A stretch of DNA of 64,000 nucleotides from Defluviicoccus sp. (GCA_029624735.1 JARSSM010000016.1:131993-195992), one strand, 5' to 3'; shown: positions 16,092 to 26,624, counted from the first letter of the stretch. Numbers and translations are program-made. The notes: generated by a model not told the origin, from the letters alone.

Positions 16092-18350
16092 TCAACTGCG
16101 GTAGTAGCGCGAATAGGCGCGCATGTAGGCGTTGGGCTTGCCATAGGAGTAACCGGCGTAGTCCCGCATCTTGACGACGTTCAAGATGATGCCACGGATG
16201 TTGGCGCCAACCTCACGCAGTTGCCGGACGCCCTTCAGCACGTCTTCCCGACCGGTGTCGTTCCAGCGCACGATCATCGCGGTGCTGTCGACATGGCGAC
16301 AGACGAGCAGCGCATCGGAGACGACAAGGACCGGCGGCGTGTCCACCACAATCAGGTCGAAGTGCTCGCCAAGCTTGGTAAACAGGGAGCTAAGCCCATC
16401 GCCCGCCAGCAGGTTGGCTGGAGCTGACTTCTTGCTGCCTGACGGAATGACGCACAGCGTTGCGCCCTTGTCGGCGTGGAGGACGTCTTGCAATGACGCC
16501 TGCCGGAGCAAGAGGTCGGTCAAACCCGGCTTGTCGCTCAGGCCAAAGATCTTGGCAATCTGTGGCCGCCGCAGGTCAGCATCGATGATCGCAACACGCA
16601 GCCCCTGATCGGCGACGGCGCGCGCGAAGCAGGCGGCGACGGTCGATTTTCCCTCGCCCGGATAGGCGGACGTGATCAGGATCGATTTGGGCGGCGTCCC
16701 GGTCGGGTCCATCAGCAGCGACGTGTGCACCGAGCGCATCGCCTCGGCAAAGTGCGACGAGGGGTGCTTGACGATCGCCCGTGTCAACGACGCGCCCGAG
16801 CGCCGCCGACCCATGGACGGGATGACGCCCACCACGCGCAGCCCTGTCGCCTCCTCGACATCACTCTCGGTGCGGACAGCGGAATTGACGCGCTCGAGGA
16901 ACAAGACGAGGGCAGAACCGAGCATCAGGGCTCCCAGCGCAGCGACCAGGAGGATCAGCTGCTTCTTGGGCCACGAAGGGGTGACCGGCGGTTCGGCGTA
17001 GGCAATGATCCGTGAGTCTGGCTCCTGCAGCGCCTGGCGAGCGGCAATCTGCTTGGTTTGGTTCATGAACTGCTCAAGGATCTGCTGGTTCGCCTCGGCC
17101 TCGCGCGCAAGCTCGTTGAGTCGGATCTGACGCGAGTTTTGGTCCGCCGTTTTGCGTTCGAGCTGTTTGACCGCGGTCTCAAGCGCGCTCTCGCGTGCCC
17201 GGGCGCGCGCGACTTCGTTGCGCATTCCGGCAATGATCCGCCCGATCTCCTTCTTGATGTTGGTGCGGATCTCGACAAGCTCGTTCTCGGCAGCGATCAG
17301 GCGGGGATGACGGGGACCATAATCGCTCTGCAGATCGGCGATCCGCTGGGTGACACGGGTCTCCTGGGCACGCAGCTGGGCGACGACGTTGCTGCTGATC
17401 ACTTCCGGCACGTCTTCCTGACCGCGCGTGCGCGACGCCTCGGCTTCGCGCAGCTTGGCTTCAAGATGCGTCCGGTCGGCGCGCGCGTCGATCAGCTCGG
17501 AGCTGGTCTTTGTCAATTGCTGCGTGTCCAGGCGTTGGACCCGGCCGAAGTCATCTTGGGTTTGGAAAAGGCCGGTGGCGCGACGGTAATCCTCCACCGC
17601 GCGGTCGGAGGCGGCGACCGCCGTCTTGAGCTCGGCGAGGCGCTGTTCAAGCCACTTCGAGGTCCGCCGTCGTTGCGCCAGCTGATTGTCAAGGTGGTCG
17701 ACGAGATAGTAGTCGCTGACCGCGTTCGCGATCTCAGCCGCCCGCACGGGATTCCTCGCCGTCATCGAAACCGTGATCACGCGCGACTGTCCCTCTCGAA
17801 CGGCGCTCAAGCTTTTCGAGAACGCATCGATCACTCTCGACCGAACGCGTGCATCCGGGTCGATCCCGGTCTCGACTTCGGTGTTGCCGCCAATGCCGAG
17901 AGTCCGTTCGAGGTAGGCGCGGATTTGCGTCGTCCAGGCGCCAATATTGATGAACGACGGCGTTGCCAGCTCAGCATTAAACTCAGGGATCTCGATCAGG
18001 TTCAGGCGGTCGACCAGTCGTGCCGCAAGTTGTCGCGAAGTGATGATCTGGATCTCGCTTTCGATCGATTCGCGATCGACGAGCATCCCGGGCAGGGTCG
18101 GAGTCTGCTCCTCAAGGAAGCGTGCGCTGCGCGGGTCAACCAAGATCTTGGCCTGCGCGGTGTAGCGCGGCGGCATCTGGAGGACGATGATCGCCGTTGC
18201 CAGGACTGCGGCAACGACGATGGCCAGCACCAGCCGCCAGCGGCGCTTGATGTGCCCGAGGCTGCGCACGAGATCATCGCGCTGGCCAACGAACATCGAC
18301 ATCGTCCAATCCGGGGCCGTCGAACGGCCTCTCTCGGTCTGAATGTTCAT
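16092..18350 (-). CDS. Wzc/GumC-type polysaccharide co-polymerase with BY-kinase domain
   Basis: About 752 residues from the ATG at 18350, which is preceded by AGGGG; a GTG 6 bp upstream is the alternative. Such proteins control chain length and export of exopolysaccharide from the inner membrane. There is an N-terminal Wzz domain with a first membrane helix (about residues 35-60), a long periplasmic coiled-coil region with the GNVR-like end, a second helix near residue 450, and a C-terminal bacterial tyrosine kinase. The kinase has Walker A SAYPGEGKST, the Walker A' motif VAIIDADLRRP and Walker B FDLIVVDTPP. The last ~20 residues carry six tyrosines (YAGYSYGKPNAYMRAYSRYY), the usual autophosphorylation cluster. 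Confidence 0.93.
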   Translation of the reverse strand: MNIQTERGRSTAPDWTMSMFVGQRDDLVRSLGHIKRRWRLVLAIVVAAVLATAIIVLQMPPRYTAQAKILVDPRSARFLEEQTPTLPGMLVDRESIESEIQIITSRQLAARLVDRLNLIEIPEFNAELATPSFINIGAWTTQIRAYLERTLGIGGNTEVETGIDPDARVRSRVIDAFSKSLSAVREGQSRVITVSMTARNPVRAAEIANAVSDYYLVDHLDNQLAQRRRTSKWLEQRLAELKTAVAASDRAVEDYRRATGLFQTQDDFGRVQRLDTQQLTKTSSELIDARADRTHLEAKLREAEASRTRGQEDVPEVISSNVVAQLRAQETRVTQRIADLQSDYGPRHPRLIAAENELVEIRTNIKKEIGRIIAGMRNEVARARARESALETAVKQLERKTADQNSRQIRLNELAREAEANQQILEQFMNQTKQIAARQALQEPDSRIIAYAEPPVTPSWPKKQLILLVAALGALMLGSALVLFLERVNSAVRTESDVEEATGLRVVGVIPSMGRRRSGASLTRAIVKHPSSHFAEAMRSVHTSLLMDPTGTPPKSILITSAYPGEGKSTVAACFARAVADQGLRVAIIDADLRRPQIAKIFGLSDKPGLTDLLLRQASLQDVLHADKGATLCVIPSGSKKSAPANLLAGDGLSSLFTKLGEHFDLIVVDTPPVLVVSDALLVCRHVDSTAMIVRWNDTGREDVLKGVRQLREVGANIRGIILNVVKMRDYAGYSYGKPNAYMRAYSRYYRS

Positions 18351-18376
18351 CGGCACCCCTGTCGCATTCTGTTCCT

Positions 18377-19294
18377 TTACCGCGCCTGGCCGTATTGATG
18401 GACGCGGATGTTCAAATGGCCCATCAGCTTGCCGAGACCGCGGCTCAGCATCATGAGCGCGCGCGTCCGGGCCGTTCGCAGCGGCAGTGCGGCAATGAGG
18501 AACGCAACGCTCACTACGATCACGCCTGCGGTCTTGGCCAGACGGACGGTCTCGGCCAAGAAGCCCGGCGCAAACATGCGTTGAACGGTGACATTCAGGC
18601 TGCCGGCCCGGAACTGGCGTTGGCGCAGCCAGCTGAGCGACATCCGGTCGGCCGGCACCTGTTCATAAACGACAGCCTTCGCCGCCCAGTGCATCCGGCG
18701 GCCGCGACGGTCAAGGACCCGGAAAAAGACCAGATCCTCGCCCCCCGTCGTTGCAAAGCGTGGATCAAACGGCGTTGGCGCCAAGTCGCGGAAGCAGGCG
18801 GCGCGAACGAGCATGTTGCCGCCCGCGAACGGCACGAACCGCGCTCCGTCGGCAAGCTTGAGGTGCGCGCCGTAATAATCTGCAAGCGGCTGCCAGGAAG
18901 CCTGGTCGGCAGCGAACACCGGCAGAACCGGACCGCACACGACATCGGCATCGAAGCGCTGTTGGATGGCCATCATTTCCCCCAGCCAAGCGGATTCTGC
19001 CCATTCGTCATCGTCCAGCATGGCAATAAAGCCGGGATTCTGGCGTAACGCTTCTCTAACGGCGCGATTGCGAGCGTAGGAGATGCCACGCTCTCCTTCG
19101 GCAACGCACGTGAGGGGCCAGCGGTAACCCCGAGCCATACGTTCACAAACGCGTACCCCCTCCGATGCTTCGTCATTGTCGACGACGATGACGCTGAGCG
19201 AACCGGCAAAATCGATCGCGGCGACACTGTTCAGCAGCCGCTCAAGCCCTTCTGGGCGCCGAAACGTGCAGATGCCGAGAACGATCTGCGTCAT
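18377..19294 (-). CDS. GT2-family glycosyltransferase
   Basis: 305 residues. The GT-A fold start TQIVLGICTFRRPEGLERLLNSV, the nucleotide-binding VIVVDNDEAS, the GISYARNRAVREA motif and AMLDDDEWAE (the metal-binding acidic motif) are typical of family 2. The C-terminal part has a hydrophobic stretch (about residues 250-275) that may associate with the membrane. GAGGTGAT precedes the ATG. By position it adds a sugar to the lipid-linked exopolysaccharide repeat unit; donor and acceptor are unknown. Confidence 0.87.
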   Translation of the reverse strand: MTQIVLGICTFRRPEGLERLLNSVAAIDFAGSLSVIVVDNDEASEGVRVCERMARGYRWPLTCVAEGERGISYARNRAVREALRQNPGFIAMLDDDEWAESAWLGEMMAIQQRFDADVVCGPVLPVFAADQASWQPLADYYGAHLKLADGARFVPFAGGNMLVRAACFRDLAPTPFDPRFATTGGEDLVFFRVLDRRGRRMHWAAKAVVYEQVPADRMSLSWLRQRQFRAGSLNVTVQRMFAPGFLAETVRLAKTAGVIVVSVAFLIAALPLRTARTRALMMLSRGLGKLMGHLNIRVHQYGQAR

Positions 19295-19682
19295 ATCACC
19301 TCGGACCAGCGGTCGCTATCCCGGATCCATGGCAGAATTCGGGCTGAAAGCGACAGGGGAGGCCCCAGAACGAGGGGGATGCTTGCGCCGGGCGCCCGGC
19401 AGAGGGGGATATTGGGCAAGAGATCGGATGGTCGAGGTTCGCTGCGGAAGTGGCTGCCCTTGGCGCGCCTGAGCGGCGACAGTGGTTTCTCGTGGCGGCC
19501 CATCCTGTCAATGGGGCGGGCCTGGTCCGCTTGGCCGTCACTCGCGGGCCAGGACCGCACATCCGCTGATCAGCGGTTGCCGAACCGCTACGGGCTCGGA
19601 AACCGAGGGCCACGACAAAGCCCGGCCTGTCGCCAGCGCCAATCCACACAGTGCGGATGAGAGGTTCAAGCGGCGCACCGCT
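19295..19682. other. 388-bp spacer inside the polysaccharide gene group
   Basis: I see no recognisable gene or clear terminator. Short frames on both strands have no family character. It may contain a promoter for the downstream GT2 gene on the minus strand. A decayed gene cannot be excluded. Confidence 0.45.
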
Positions 19683-21221
19683 TCAGTAAGCGTTCTTGCT
19701 GAGCCAAACGCCAAATACGGTTTGAAACAGGATCCTGATGTCGAGCCATAACGACCAGTTCTCGATGTACCAGACGTCAAACGCGACGCGGCTCTGCATG
19801 CTCTCAAGCGTCGTCTCGCCGCGCAGCCCGTTGACTTGGGCCCAGCCGGTAATGCCGGGCTTAACCTTGTGCCGGGCCTCGTAGTTCTCGATCGTTTTCG
19901 CGAACGTCATGTTGAGCTCGGCGACATGCGGGCGCGGGCCGACGAGCGACATGGTGCCTTGGAGGACATTCCAAAGCTGTGGCAGTTCGTCGAGGCTGCT
20001 GCGGCGGAGCAAGCGGCCAATTCGCGTAACCCGCGGATCGTTGCGCTGGGCTTGGCGAAAGGCGGCGTGGACACCATCGTCCGGACGCATGGTCCTGAAC
20101 TTGTAAACGATGATCTCCTCGTTGTTGAAGCCGTAGCGCTTCTGACGAAAGATCACGGGGCCGGGGCTGTCGATACGGATCAGGGCCGCAATCACGAGCA
20201 TCAATGGCAGGGCGCACAAGAGGGCGATGGTGCCAAGGATCCTGTCCTCAAGCACCTTGATGATTCCGCGCACGCCATCGAAGGGCGGTGCCGTGATCTC
20301 AACCGTTCCCCAGGTCGAGGAGTCGGCCTTGCGGATTGCCGGCAGGCGGTGCGTGACCAGATCGTCGCTGAGCGAAATGTGGACCGGCAGCGCCTGCAGA
20401 TTGGCGACCAGCGAAGCAATCCGCGCGTCAGCCGACCACGGCAGCGCAATGACGACGTGGTGGACGATGCCGCGGCGCACCATGTCGGTCAGCTGTTCCA
20501 GGTGGCCGAGCACCGGAATGCCGGCGACGGAATCATGCACGCGCGTTGCCCGGTCATCGAAGACGCCCACCACGGTAGGGGCAAACGCCTCTTCTGCAGC
20601 ATAGCGGGCGATCAGTTTGCCCGCCTGCGCCGTTGCGCCGACAATGGCCACGTTTCGCTGCAGCACACCCTTGCGCGCGAGCGATTTCATCACGCCCTTT
20701 GCGACCGAGCGGCTGCAGATGAGAAATGCTAGAATCAGCGTCTGCGAGGAGAAAAACCAGACCCGCGACAGCTGATCTGTCAGCTTGGCGGCGAACGCGA
20801 CGGTGATGAGGATAAGCGTCAGCGCCGCGAACACGTACACCATTTGGCCGAAGCGCTTCGGCCACGAGGTGATGAAGGAGACGGAGTAGGAGCCAAACCA
20901 AAGGAGCGACAGCATGGTCAGGCCCAGCTGCAGGCCGCTGATCACGACATAGGGCGCGAGATCGGTCGCACGGCCGCTCACATAGGCGTGCAGCATGAAA
21001 CTGGACGCCCCAACGACAGCGCAAGCATCCGCGATCGCAAGCATGAAACAAATAAACTTGGGATCCGAGAACAGGCCTCTGCGGCGTGCCAGCGGCGGTC
21101 CGCTGGCCGCAGCCGAGGATGATTCATAAGCGGGGCCGAGCAGTGCGTCCGCCATCCGTTCCGCCCCCGCAGGTAGCGGGTGCGCCCCGGAAGCTGTCTG
21201 CGCTACCTTGTGCCTGTGCAT
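19683..21221 (-). CDS. Undecaprenyl-phosphate sugar phosphotransferase (WcaJ/EpsL type), initiates exopolysaccharide synthesis
   Basis: 512 residues (490 if the internal ATG at 21155, preceded by a GGGGGCGG stretch, is the true start). It has the polyisoprenyl-phosphate hexose-1-phosphate transferase layout: four N-terminal membrane helices (about 50-160), a Rossmann-like CoA-binding domain ([18 protein letters not shown] onward), a membrane segment near 345, and the C-terminal catalytic domain. That domain shows [54 protein letters not shown] and [17 protein letters not shown]. The enzyme loads the first sugar-1-phosphate on the lipid carrier. It is the first gene of the minus-strand exopolysaccharide group. 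Confidence 0.94.
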   Translation of the reverse strand: MHRHKVAQTASGAHPLPAGAERMADALLGPAYESSSAAASGPPLARRRGLFSDPKFICFMLAIADACAVVGASSFMLHAYVSGRATDLAPYVVISGLQLGLTMLSLLWFGSYSVSFITSWPKRFGQMVYVFAALTLILITVAFAAKLTDQLSRVWFFSSQTLILAFLICSRSVAKGVMKSLARKGVLQRNVAIVGATAQAGKLIARYAAEEAFAPTVVGVFDDRATRVHDSVAGIPVLGHLEQLTDMVRRGIVHHVVIALPWSADARIASLVANLQALPVHISLSDDLVTHRLPAIRKADSSTWGTVEITAPPFDGVRGIIKVLEDRILGTIALLCALPLMLVIAALIRIDSPGPVIFRQKRYGFNNEEIIVYKFRTMRPDDGVHAAFRQAQRNDPRVTRIGRLLRRSSLDELPQLWNVLQGTMSLVGPRPHVAELNMTFAKTIENYEARHKVKPGITGWAQVNGLRGETTLESMQSRVAFDVWYIENWSLWLDIRILFQTVFGVWLSKNAY

Positions 21222-21970
21222 CGCTGATGTCGCCCGTAGCTCTTCGTTCGCTTAGACGGAAACCTGGTCGCACTCAGCGACCTTATCCCCCCGGGCGGCC
21301 GCCTTGCTGTGGCAAGGCACAAGGCGGTGCACGGTGCGGTCCAAACCCTGTTGTCTGTCCTGATACCACTGCCGTGCCTGCGTACGGTCCGATGCTTGCG
21401 CGCGCCGGTGACGACCATAGAGCAGAATTCTCGTCATTGGCGGACCTGCGGCGATCGGTTGCTGTCTGAGTCAATTTGGAGCGGCAGCGCGGCTTCCGCC
21501 GGCCATGCGCGCCACGAGGAGCCCGTGTCTTGGCACGGTCGACAGGATACCAGCGGCGAAAAGGAAGCGGAACCCCTTATCAGGGCAACCGCCGGAAGCA
21601 ATCGTAGGATGTGGCTATTTCGCAATGAACGCTCGGTCGGCAGCGCGGCGCCAGGCGAACCGGGCAGCGGTGAACCGGTCATGGCCCCGCTGATGCTCAC
21701 CCGCACCTTTGGATGCGCTGCCTTGTGGCGCAGCGACGGCGTACAGATCCCCCTGCTCGGAAGGGATACCGTCCCGCGTAGCAGCCGCGGCTCATCCACA
21801 TTGCGCGGAGGCACAGACTCAATGGTCGTCACTAAACCCCCCGCCCTTTGGCGTTCAGCTCTAAGAATACCATCGATGGCGGTAAAGACCAATGCAAATT
21901 CGCCACGCTCAAGCCGTGATGCCAGGATTGTCCGGCGTTCCGCTCCGCGTGCGCCAGCCGCGGCCGCGGA
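21222..21970. other. 749-bp intergenic region without a convincing gene
   Basis: It lies between the start of the phosphoglycosyltransferase gene and the end of the livF-type gene. Open frames of 231 residues (+) and 152 residues (-) exist, but they are rich in Arg/Ser with no domain character and look like chance frames in G+C-rich DNA. The promoter of the exopolysaccharide group and the transcript end of the long catabolic operon must be here. Confidence 0.5.
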
Positions 21971-22675
21971 TCAAACGGCGAGAAACATGCGGCTGATCGT
22001 TTGATCGCCCGCGAACTCGGCCATCGTCCCCTCAAAGCGGATTCGTCCTTTCTCGATGATGGAGACGCGGTCACCGATCGCGCGGGCGAGGTGGAGGTTC
22101 TGCTCCGACAACAGGATGCTAAGCCCTTGTTGCTTGAGCGTCAGGATGGCCTTGCCCAGTTGTTCGACGATCAAGGGCGCGAGACCCTCCGACGGCTCGT
22201 CCAGCATGAGGGCTGCCGGGTTGCCCATCAGCGTGCGGGCGATGGTCAGCATCTGCTGCTCGCCGCCGGAAATCTCCCCGGCCGGGCGGTCGCTGAGCTC
22301 GGCAAGATTGGGGAACAGGTGGAACAGGCTTTTTTCAGTCCATGCGGGTGCACCGGGCCGTGGAGCTTGGCGGCCGACGAGGAGATTCTCGGCAACGGTG
22401 AGTTCGGTAAAGATGCGGCGGTCTTCCGGCACGTAGCCGAGGCCGGCGCGGGCGATGTGGGCGGTCGGTGCATAGGTGATATCGCGGCCGTCCAAGACGA
22501 CCCGCCCCGAGCGCTGTTCGACCAGGCCGACGATACTTTTCAGCGTCGTCGATTTGCCGGCGCCGTTGCGGCCCAGGAGCGCCACCACCTCGCCGCGCTC
22601 CAGCTTCAGACTGACGTCGAACAGGATCTGGGCGCGGCCATAGAAGGCGCAGAGCTTGTGGACTTCCAGTCTCAT
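21971..22675 (-). CDS. livF: LivF-type ABC transporter ATP-binding protein
   Basis: 234 residues, the family length. It is one of two ATPases of a branched-chain-amino-acid-type (HAAT) importer. Walker A GRNGAGKSTTLK, the Q-loop region, signature EISGGEQQMLTIARTLM, Walker B LMLDEPSEGLAP and the H-loop region are present. The RRIFTELTVAENL segment is typical of LivF. Its ATG overlaps the stop codon of the livG-type gene. It is the last gene of the long minus-strand operon. Confidence 0.93.
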   Translation of the reverse strand: MRLEVHKLCAFYGRAQILFDVSLKLERGEVVALLGRNGAGKSTTLKSIVGLVEQRSGRVVLDGRDITYAPTAHIARAGLGYVPEDRRIFTELTVAENLLVGRQAPRPGAPAWTEKSLFHLFPNLAELSDRPAGEISGGEQQMLTIARTLMGNPAALMLDEPSEGLAPLIVEQLGKAILTLKQQGLSILLSEQNLHLARAIGDRVSIIEKGRIRFEGTMAEFAGDQTISRMFLAV

Positions 22676-23445
22676 GCCGGCGATCCGGAAGGGGCTGGCG
22701 TGCCGGCCGAGCCGAGGTAGATCTCCTGGACGGACGGATCAGCGCGAACCGCGGCCGGAACTCCCGCGGCGACCAGCCGGCCGCGGTTGAGGACAATGAT
22801 CCGGTTCGCGTGCGCGAACACGACGTCCATGTCATGCTCGGTGAACAACACGCTGATTCCACGCTCGCGGACAATTGAGGACGTCAGCTGCATCAGCTCG
22901 ATCCGCTCGGCCGGCGCCATGCCGGCGGTCGGCTCGTCCATCAAGAGGAGTTTCGGTGCATTGGCGAGGGCTACGGCAAGCTCAAGCCGCTTCAAGTCAC
23001 CGTAGGCGAGCACGCTGCATGCCCGGTCAGCCTGGTCCAGCATGCCGACGCGCGACAACAGCTCAAGTGCCTCATCGACGTAAAGGTGCGAGGCCTTGGG
23101 CCAGAGGGCGCCGATTCGTCTGCGCCCCGAAATGAGCGCCATCTGCACGTTCTCGACGACCGTCATCGACTGGAAGACGGCCGTGATCTGGAACGTCCGA
23201 CCGACTCCAAAGCGCCAGATCCGCCGCGGCGGCAGGCCGACCAGGTCGTGGTCGAACAGCCGCACGCGACCGCGGTCGGGCTTGAGCTGGCCGCCGACAA
23301 GGTTGAAGCACGTGCTCTTGCCGGCGCCGTTGGGGCCGATCATCGCCAGAAGCTCGCCGGCGGCGACGGAAAAACTGACGTCGTCGACCGCCGTCACGCC
23401 GCCGAAACGTTTGCTCAGGCCTTCGACGCTCAAGACCGGCGTCAC
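22672..23445 (-). CDS. livG: LivG-type ABC transporter ATP-binding protein
   Basis: About 257 residues from a GTG at 23445; the longer open frame to 23562 only overlaps the permease gene in another frame. The GTG overlaps the permease stop (GTGA). Motifs are Walker A GPNGAGKSTCFN, the FQITAVFQSMTVVENV segment, a degenerate signature (VLAYGDLKRLELAVALA instead of LSYGxQR) and Walker B LLMDEPTAGMAP. LivG and LivF together power the importer. Confidence 0.93.
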   Translation of the reverse strand: MTPVLSVEGLSKRFGGVTAVDDVSFSVAAGELLAMIGPNGAGKSTCFNLVGGQLKPDRGRVRLFDHDLVGLPPRRIWRFGVGRTFQITAVFQSMTVVENVQMALISGRRRIGALWPKASHLYVDEALELLSRVGMLDQADRACSVLAYGDLKRLELAVALANAPKLLLMDEPTAGMAPAERIELMQLTSSIVRERGISVLFTEHDMDVVFAHANRIIVLNRGRLVAAGVPAAVRADPSVQEIYLGSAGTPAPSGSPA

Positions 23446-25301
23446 GGGCTGTTCCGCCTCTGCACGAGCAAGGCATCGAGCCGCGTGCCGAAGAAGCCGA
23501 CGATGCCTTGCGGAAAGGCGACGACCAAACCGATGATGATGACGCCGATGACGAGCCGCCAATAGTCGGTGTAACTCGCGAGCACGATCTGCAGCAGCTT
23601 ATAGACGAGCGCGCCGACGATCGGGCCGTTCAGCCGCTGAATGCCGCCCAGCAGCACCATGACGAGGCCGTCGACCGAGACCGGCACCGCGAGCACGTCC
23701 GGAAACACGCTGCCTTTGAGGAAGGCATAAAGCGCACCGGCCACGCCTGCGAACGCGCCCGCAACCGCGAAGCCAAGCCACTGCACCTGCCGGCGGTCGA
23801 TGCCGATCGCTTCTGCCCGCAGTACCGAATCGCGGCAGGCGCGCAAGCCGAAGCCGAAGGGGGCGAAGATGATCCGCCGCAAGATGACCAGCGCCAGCGT
23901 CGTCACCGCAAGCGTCAAGTAGAAGAACACGATCGGCGAGGCGGCCCACGCCGCGGGCCAGACGCCGAGGATGCCGTTGTCGCCACCGGTCACCCCATAC
24001 CACTGAAAGGCGACCGACCACGCGATCTGGGCAAATGCCAGCGTCAGCATGGCGAGATAGACGCCTGTCAGGCGGACGCAGAACCAGCCGATCACCAGCG
24101 CACCGAGGGCGGCAAGCCCGATGCCGGCCAGGAACGCAAGCTCCATCGGCGCGCCGGCGTGCTTGATCATCAAGGCCGCCCCATACGCACCGAGGCCGAA
24201 GGATGCCGCGTGGCCGAACGAGACCATGCCGGAAATGCCCATCAGGAACTGCAGGCTGATGGCGAACAGCACGAAGATCATGATCTCGGTCGCGACGCTC
24301 AGCACATAGGCATCGGCGACCACGGGCAAGACCGCGAGCCCGAGCACGCCCGCGAACACCCAGTTGCGCGCGGCCTCAGATTGCGGCGTGATCGGCGGTT
24401 CCGCCACACCGGAGGCGGCGCGGATGGCAAACTCAGGTCGGCCGAGAAGGCCGGTCGGGCGAATGACCAGCACGACCGCCATCACCAGGAACACCAGGAC
24501 CAGGGTGACCTCGGGGAAGATGACGATGCCAAACGCGTTCAACTCGGCGAGGATGATGGAGGCCAGGAAGGCACCGGTGACGCTGCCGAGCCCACCGATG
24601 ACGACGACGACGAACGCCTCGACGATGATCTCAAGGTCCATCGTGTGGTGGACCGCTTCGCGCGGCAACTGGACGGCACCGCCCAAGCCGGCGAGGAACG
24701 CGCCCAGCACGAACACCGACGTGAACAGCCAGCGCTCGTTGACGCCCAGGGCCGCTGCCATCTCGCGGTCTTGCGTGGCGGCACGGACGAGAATGCCCCA
24801 GCGGGTCCGCCGGAACAGGAGAAAGAGCGCTCCGAGCACGATCGGTCCCAGCGCGATCAGGAACAGGTCGTAGCGCGGGAACTGGTGGCCCAGCAGGCTC
24901 ACGGCGCCCTCCAGGCCCGGCGCGCGCGGGCCGATGCGGTCCTCCGGTCCCCACACCAGCAGCACCAGATCCTGGACGATCAGGACGACGCCAAAGGTCG
25001 CCAGCAGCTGGAACAGCTCGGGCGCCTGGTAGATCCGCCGCAACAATGTGACTTCGAGCAGGCCGCCCAGGATCGCCACAGCGACTGCGGCAGCGACGAT
25101 CCCTGGCCAGAAACCGAGGGCGGGGCCGACCACGCCCTCGACCAGGGTAAACGCCAGGTACGCGCCCAGCATGTAGAACGAACCGTGCGCGAAATTGACG
25201 ATGCGGGTGACGCCGAAGATGATCGACAGACCGGCCGAAACCAGGAACAGGTCCGCGGCGCTCGCAAGCCCGTTCAGGAACTGGATGACGACGAACGCCA
25301 C
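23442..25301 (-). CDS. Fused LivH-LivM permease of an ABC importer
   Basis: 619 residues from a GTG at 25301 preceded by GAGGGT. The first ~290 residues are a LivH-type permease (FLNGLASAADLFLVSAGLSIIFGVTRIVNFAHGSFYMLGAY). The rest is a LivM-type permease (FAISLQFLMGISGMVSFGHAASFGLGAYGAA; YLAMLTLAFAQIAW), joined by a linker near residues 295-315. Normally these are two genes; here one reading frame supplies both membrane halves. It sits between the binding-protein gene and the two ATPase genes. Confidence 0.93.
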   Translation of the reverse strand: MAFVVIQFLNGLASAADLFLVSAGLSIIFGVTRIVNFAHGSFYMLGAYLAFTLVEGVVGPALGFWPGIVAAAVAVAILGGLLEVTLLRRIYQAPELFQLLATFGVVLIVQDLVLLVWGPEDRIGPRAPGLEGAVSLLGHQFPRYDLFLIALGPIVLGALFLLFRRTRWGILVRAATQDREMAAALGVNERWLFTSVFVLGAFLAGLGGAVQLPREAVHHTMDLEIIVEAFVVVVIGGLGSVTGAFLASIILAELNAFGIVIFPEVTLVLVFLVMAVVLVIRPTGLLGRPEFAIRAASGVAEPPITPQSEAARNWVFAGVLGLAVLPVVADAYVLSVATEIMIFVLFAISLQFLMGISGMVSFGHAASFGLGAYGAALMIKHAGAPMELAFLAGIGLAALGALVIGWFCVRLTGVYLAMLTLAFAQIAWSVAFQWYGVTGGDNGILGVWPAAWAASPIVFFYLTLAVTTLALVILRRIIFAPFGFGLRACRDSVLRAEAIGIDRRQVQWLGFAVAGAFAGVAGALYAFLKGSVFPDVLAVPVSVDGLVMVLLGGIQRLNGPIVGALVYKLLQIVLASYTDYWRLVIGVIIIGLVVAFPQGIVGFFGTRLDALLVQRRNSP

Positions 25302-25353
25302 GGACTGACCCTCAAGTCGCCGCTTGGGCGACGCATCTTAGCCGCAGGCCGTG

Positions 25354-26565
25354 CTAGCGGGCCGGTCGCAGCTTGGCTACCTCCGCGGCACCAGGAAGGT
25401 AGGCGGCGCCATCGGCATAGCGCCAGTTGACCATGACCCCTTTGCCATCCCGGAGCGCGGTGCGTCCGACATACGCGCCGAGCGTCGACTGATGATCGAG
25501 GCTTCGGTACATGATTTCGTCAAACGGCGTTTCCAGTGTCACGCCCTTGGCTGCCTCGACCATCAACTCGGAATCGACCTTGCCGGCGCGGGTGATGATG
25601 GCGGCGACCGATTTCATCGCTGCATAACCGACGACGGAGCCCAAGCGCGGATAGTCGCTGAAGCGGGCCTGGTAGGCGGCAAGGAAGGCTTGGTGGCGCG
25701 GGGTATCGATCTCGTACCAAGGATAGCCGGTCACGATCCAACCGATCGGCGCTTCCGCTCCCAGCGGATCGAGATACTCCGGCTCGCCGGTCAAGAGGCT
25801 CACGACCTCGCGGTCCTTGAACAAGCCGCGTGTCTGGCCCTCGCGCACGAACTTGGTCAGATCGGCGGCGAAGGTGACGTTGAAGATCGCCTCCGGCTTG
25901 GCTTCGGCGAGCACCTGGACCGTCGGACCCGGGTCGAGCTTGCCGAGCGCCGGCCACTGCTCCGCCACCCACTCGATATCGGGCCGCCGTGCGGCCATCA
26001 GCCGTTTGAATGCCGCTACGGCCGACTGCCCGTACTCGTAATTCGGCGCGATACTGGCCCAGCGTTTGGCCTTCAGCTTTGCTGCTTCCTCCGCCAGCAT
26101 GCCGGCCTGCATCGACACGTTGGGGCGCAGCCGGAATGTGTAGCGATTGCCCTTCTCCCATGTGAGCGCATCGCTCAAGGGCTCGGCGGCAACGAACAGG
26201 ACCTTCTTCTGGTTCGCTAAATCGGCGACGGCAAGACCGACGTGGGAGAAGAAGGTGCCGACCAGAAGCGCTGCCTTCTCGCGGCTTAAGAGCTCGTTCG
26301 CCGCCGTTACCGCGTCGCCCGGCTTGCCGCCGTCGTCGCGCGAGATCACCTCCAGCGGCCGGCCGAGGACGCCGCCGGCCGCATTGATCTCCTCGACAGC
26401 GAGCTGCCAGCCGTTGCGGTAGGGCAGGGTGAAAGCCGGCAGGCCGGAGTAGCTGTTGATCTCGCCGATGCGGATCGGCTCGGCGGCGGCACTCCAGCGC
26501 GGGCTGCCGGCGGTCATGGCAAGCGTCGCCGCGCCGGCGGTGAGAAAGTCTCTGCGCGTAAGCAT
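25354..26565 (-). CDS. Periplasmic substrate-binding protein of a LIV-type ABC importer
   Basis: About 403 residues from the ATG at 26565, with GGGGA upstream; the frame is open to 26628. The N-terminus MLTRRDFLTAGAATLAMTAG is a twin-arginine-type signal peptide. The mature protein starts near AEPIRIGEINSYSG and has the type I periplasmic fold of the leucine/amide-binding family (GWQLAVEEINAAGGVLGRPLEVISRDDGGKPG; LVGTFFSH). The ligand cannot be read directly. The downstream redox genes suggest an aromatic or N-heterocyclic acid or amide. Confidence 0.9.
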   Translation of the reverse strand: MLTRRDFLTAGAATLAMTAGSPRWSAAAEPIRIGEINSYSGLPAFTLPYRNGWQLAVEEINAAGGVLGRPLEVISRDDGGKPGDAVTAANELLSREKAALLVGTFFSHVGLAVADLANQKKVLFVAAEPLSDALTWEKGNRYTFRLRPNVSMQAGMLAEEAAKLKAKRWASIAPNYEYGQSAVAAFKRLMAARRPDIEWVAEQWPALGKLDPGPTVQVLAEAKPEAIFNVTFAADLTKFVREGQTRGLFKDREVVSLLTGEPEYLDPLGAEAPIGWIVTGYPWYEIDTPRHQAFLAAYQARFSDYPRLGSVVGYAAMKSVAAIITRAGKVDSELMVEAAKGVTLETPFDEIMYRSLDHQSTLGAYVGRTALRDGKGVMVNWRYADGAAYLPGAAEVAKLRPAR

Positions 26566-26624
26566 GTTTAGGGTCCCCGTTTGCTGTTTCCCGCTGGCGG
26601 TGCGATGGCCGCATATGGCTTTGC

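Noticed and set aside
19291..19560. Possible small minus-strand gene or glycosyltransferase remnant
   Set aside because: No motif beyond low-complexity Pro/Arg; too weak to call even as a pseudogene.
21309..22004. Possible 231-residue (+) and 152-residue (-) genes in the 749-bp gap
   Set aside because: No ribosome-binding site of quality, Arg/Ser-rich composition and no family signal; treated as non-coding.
23508..25430. 640-codon open frame on the plus strand
   Set aside because: Antisense to the fused permease gene, extremely rich in Asp/Arg/Gln/His as expected from reverse reading of hydrophobic codons.
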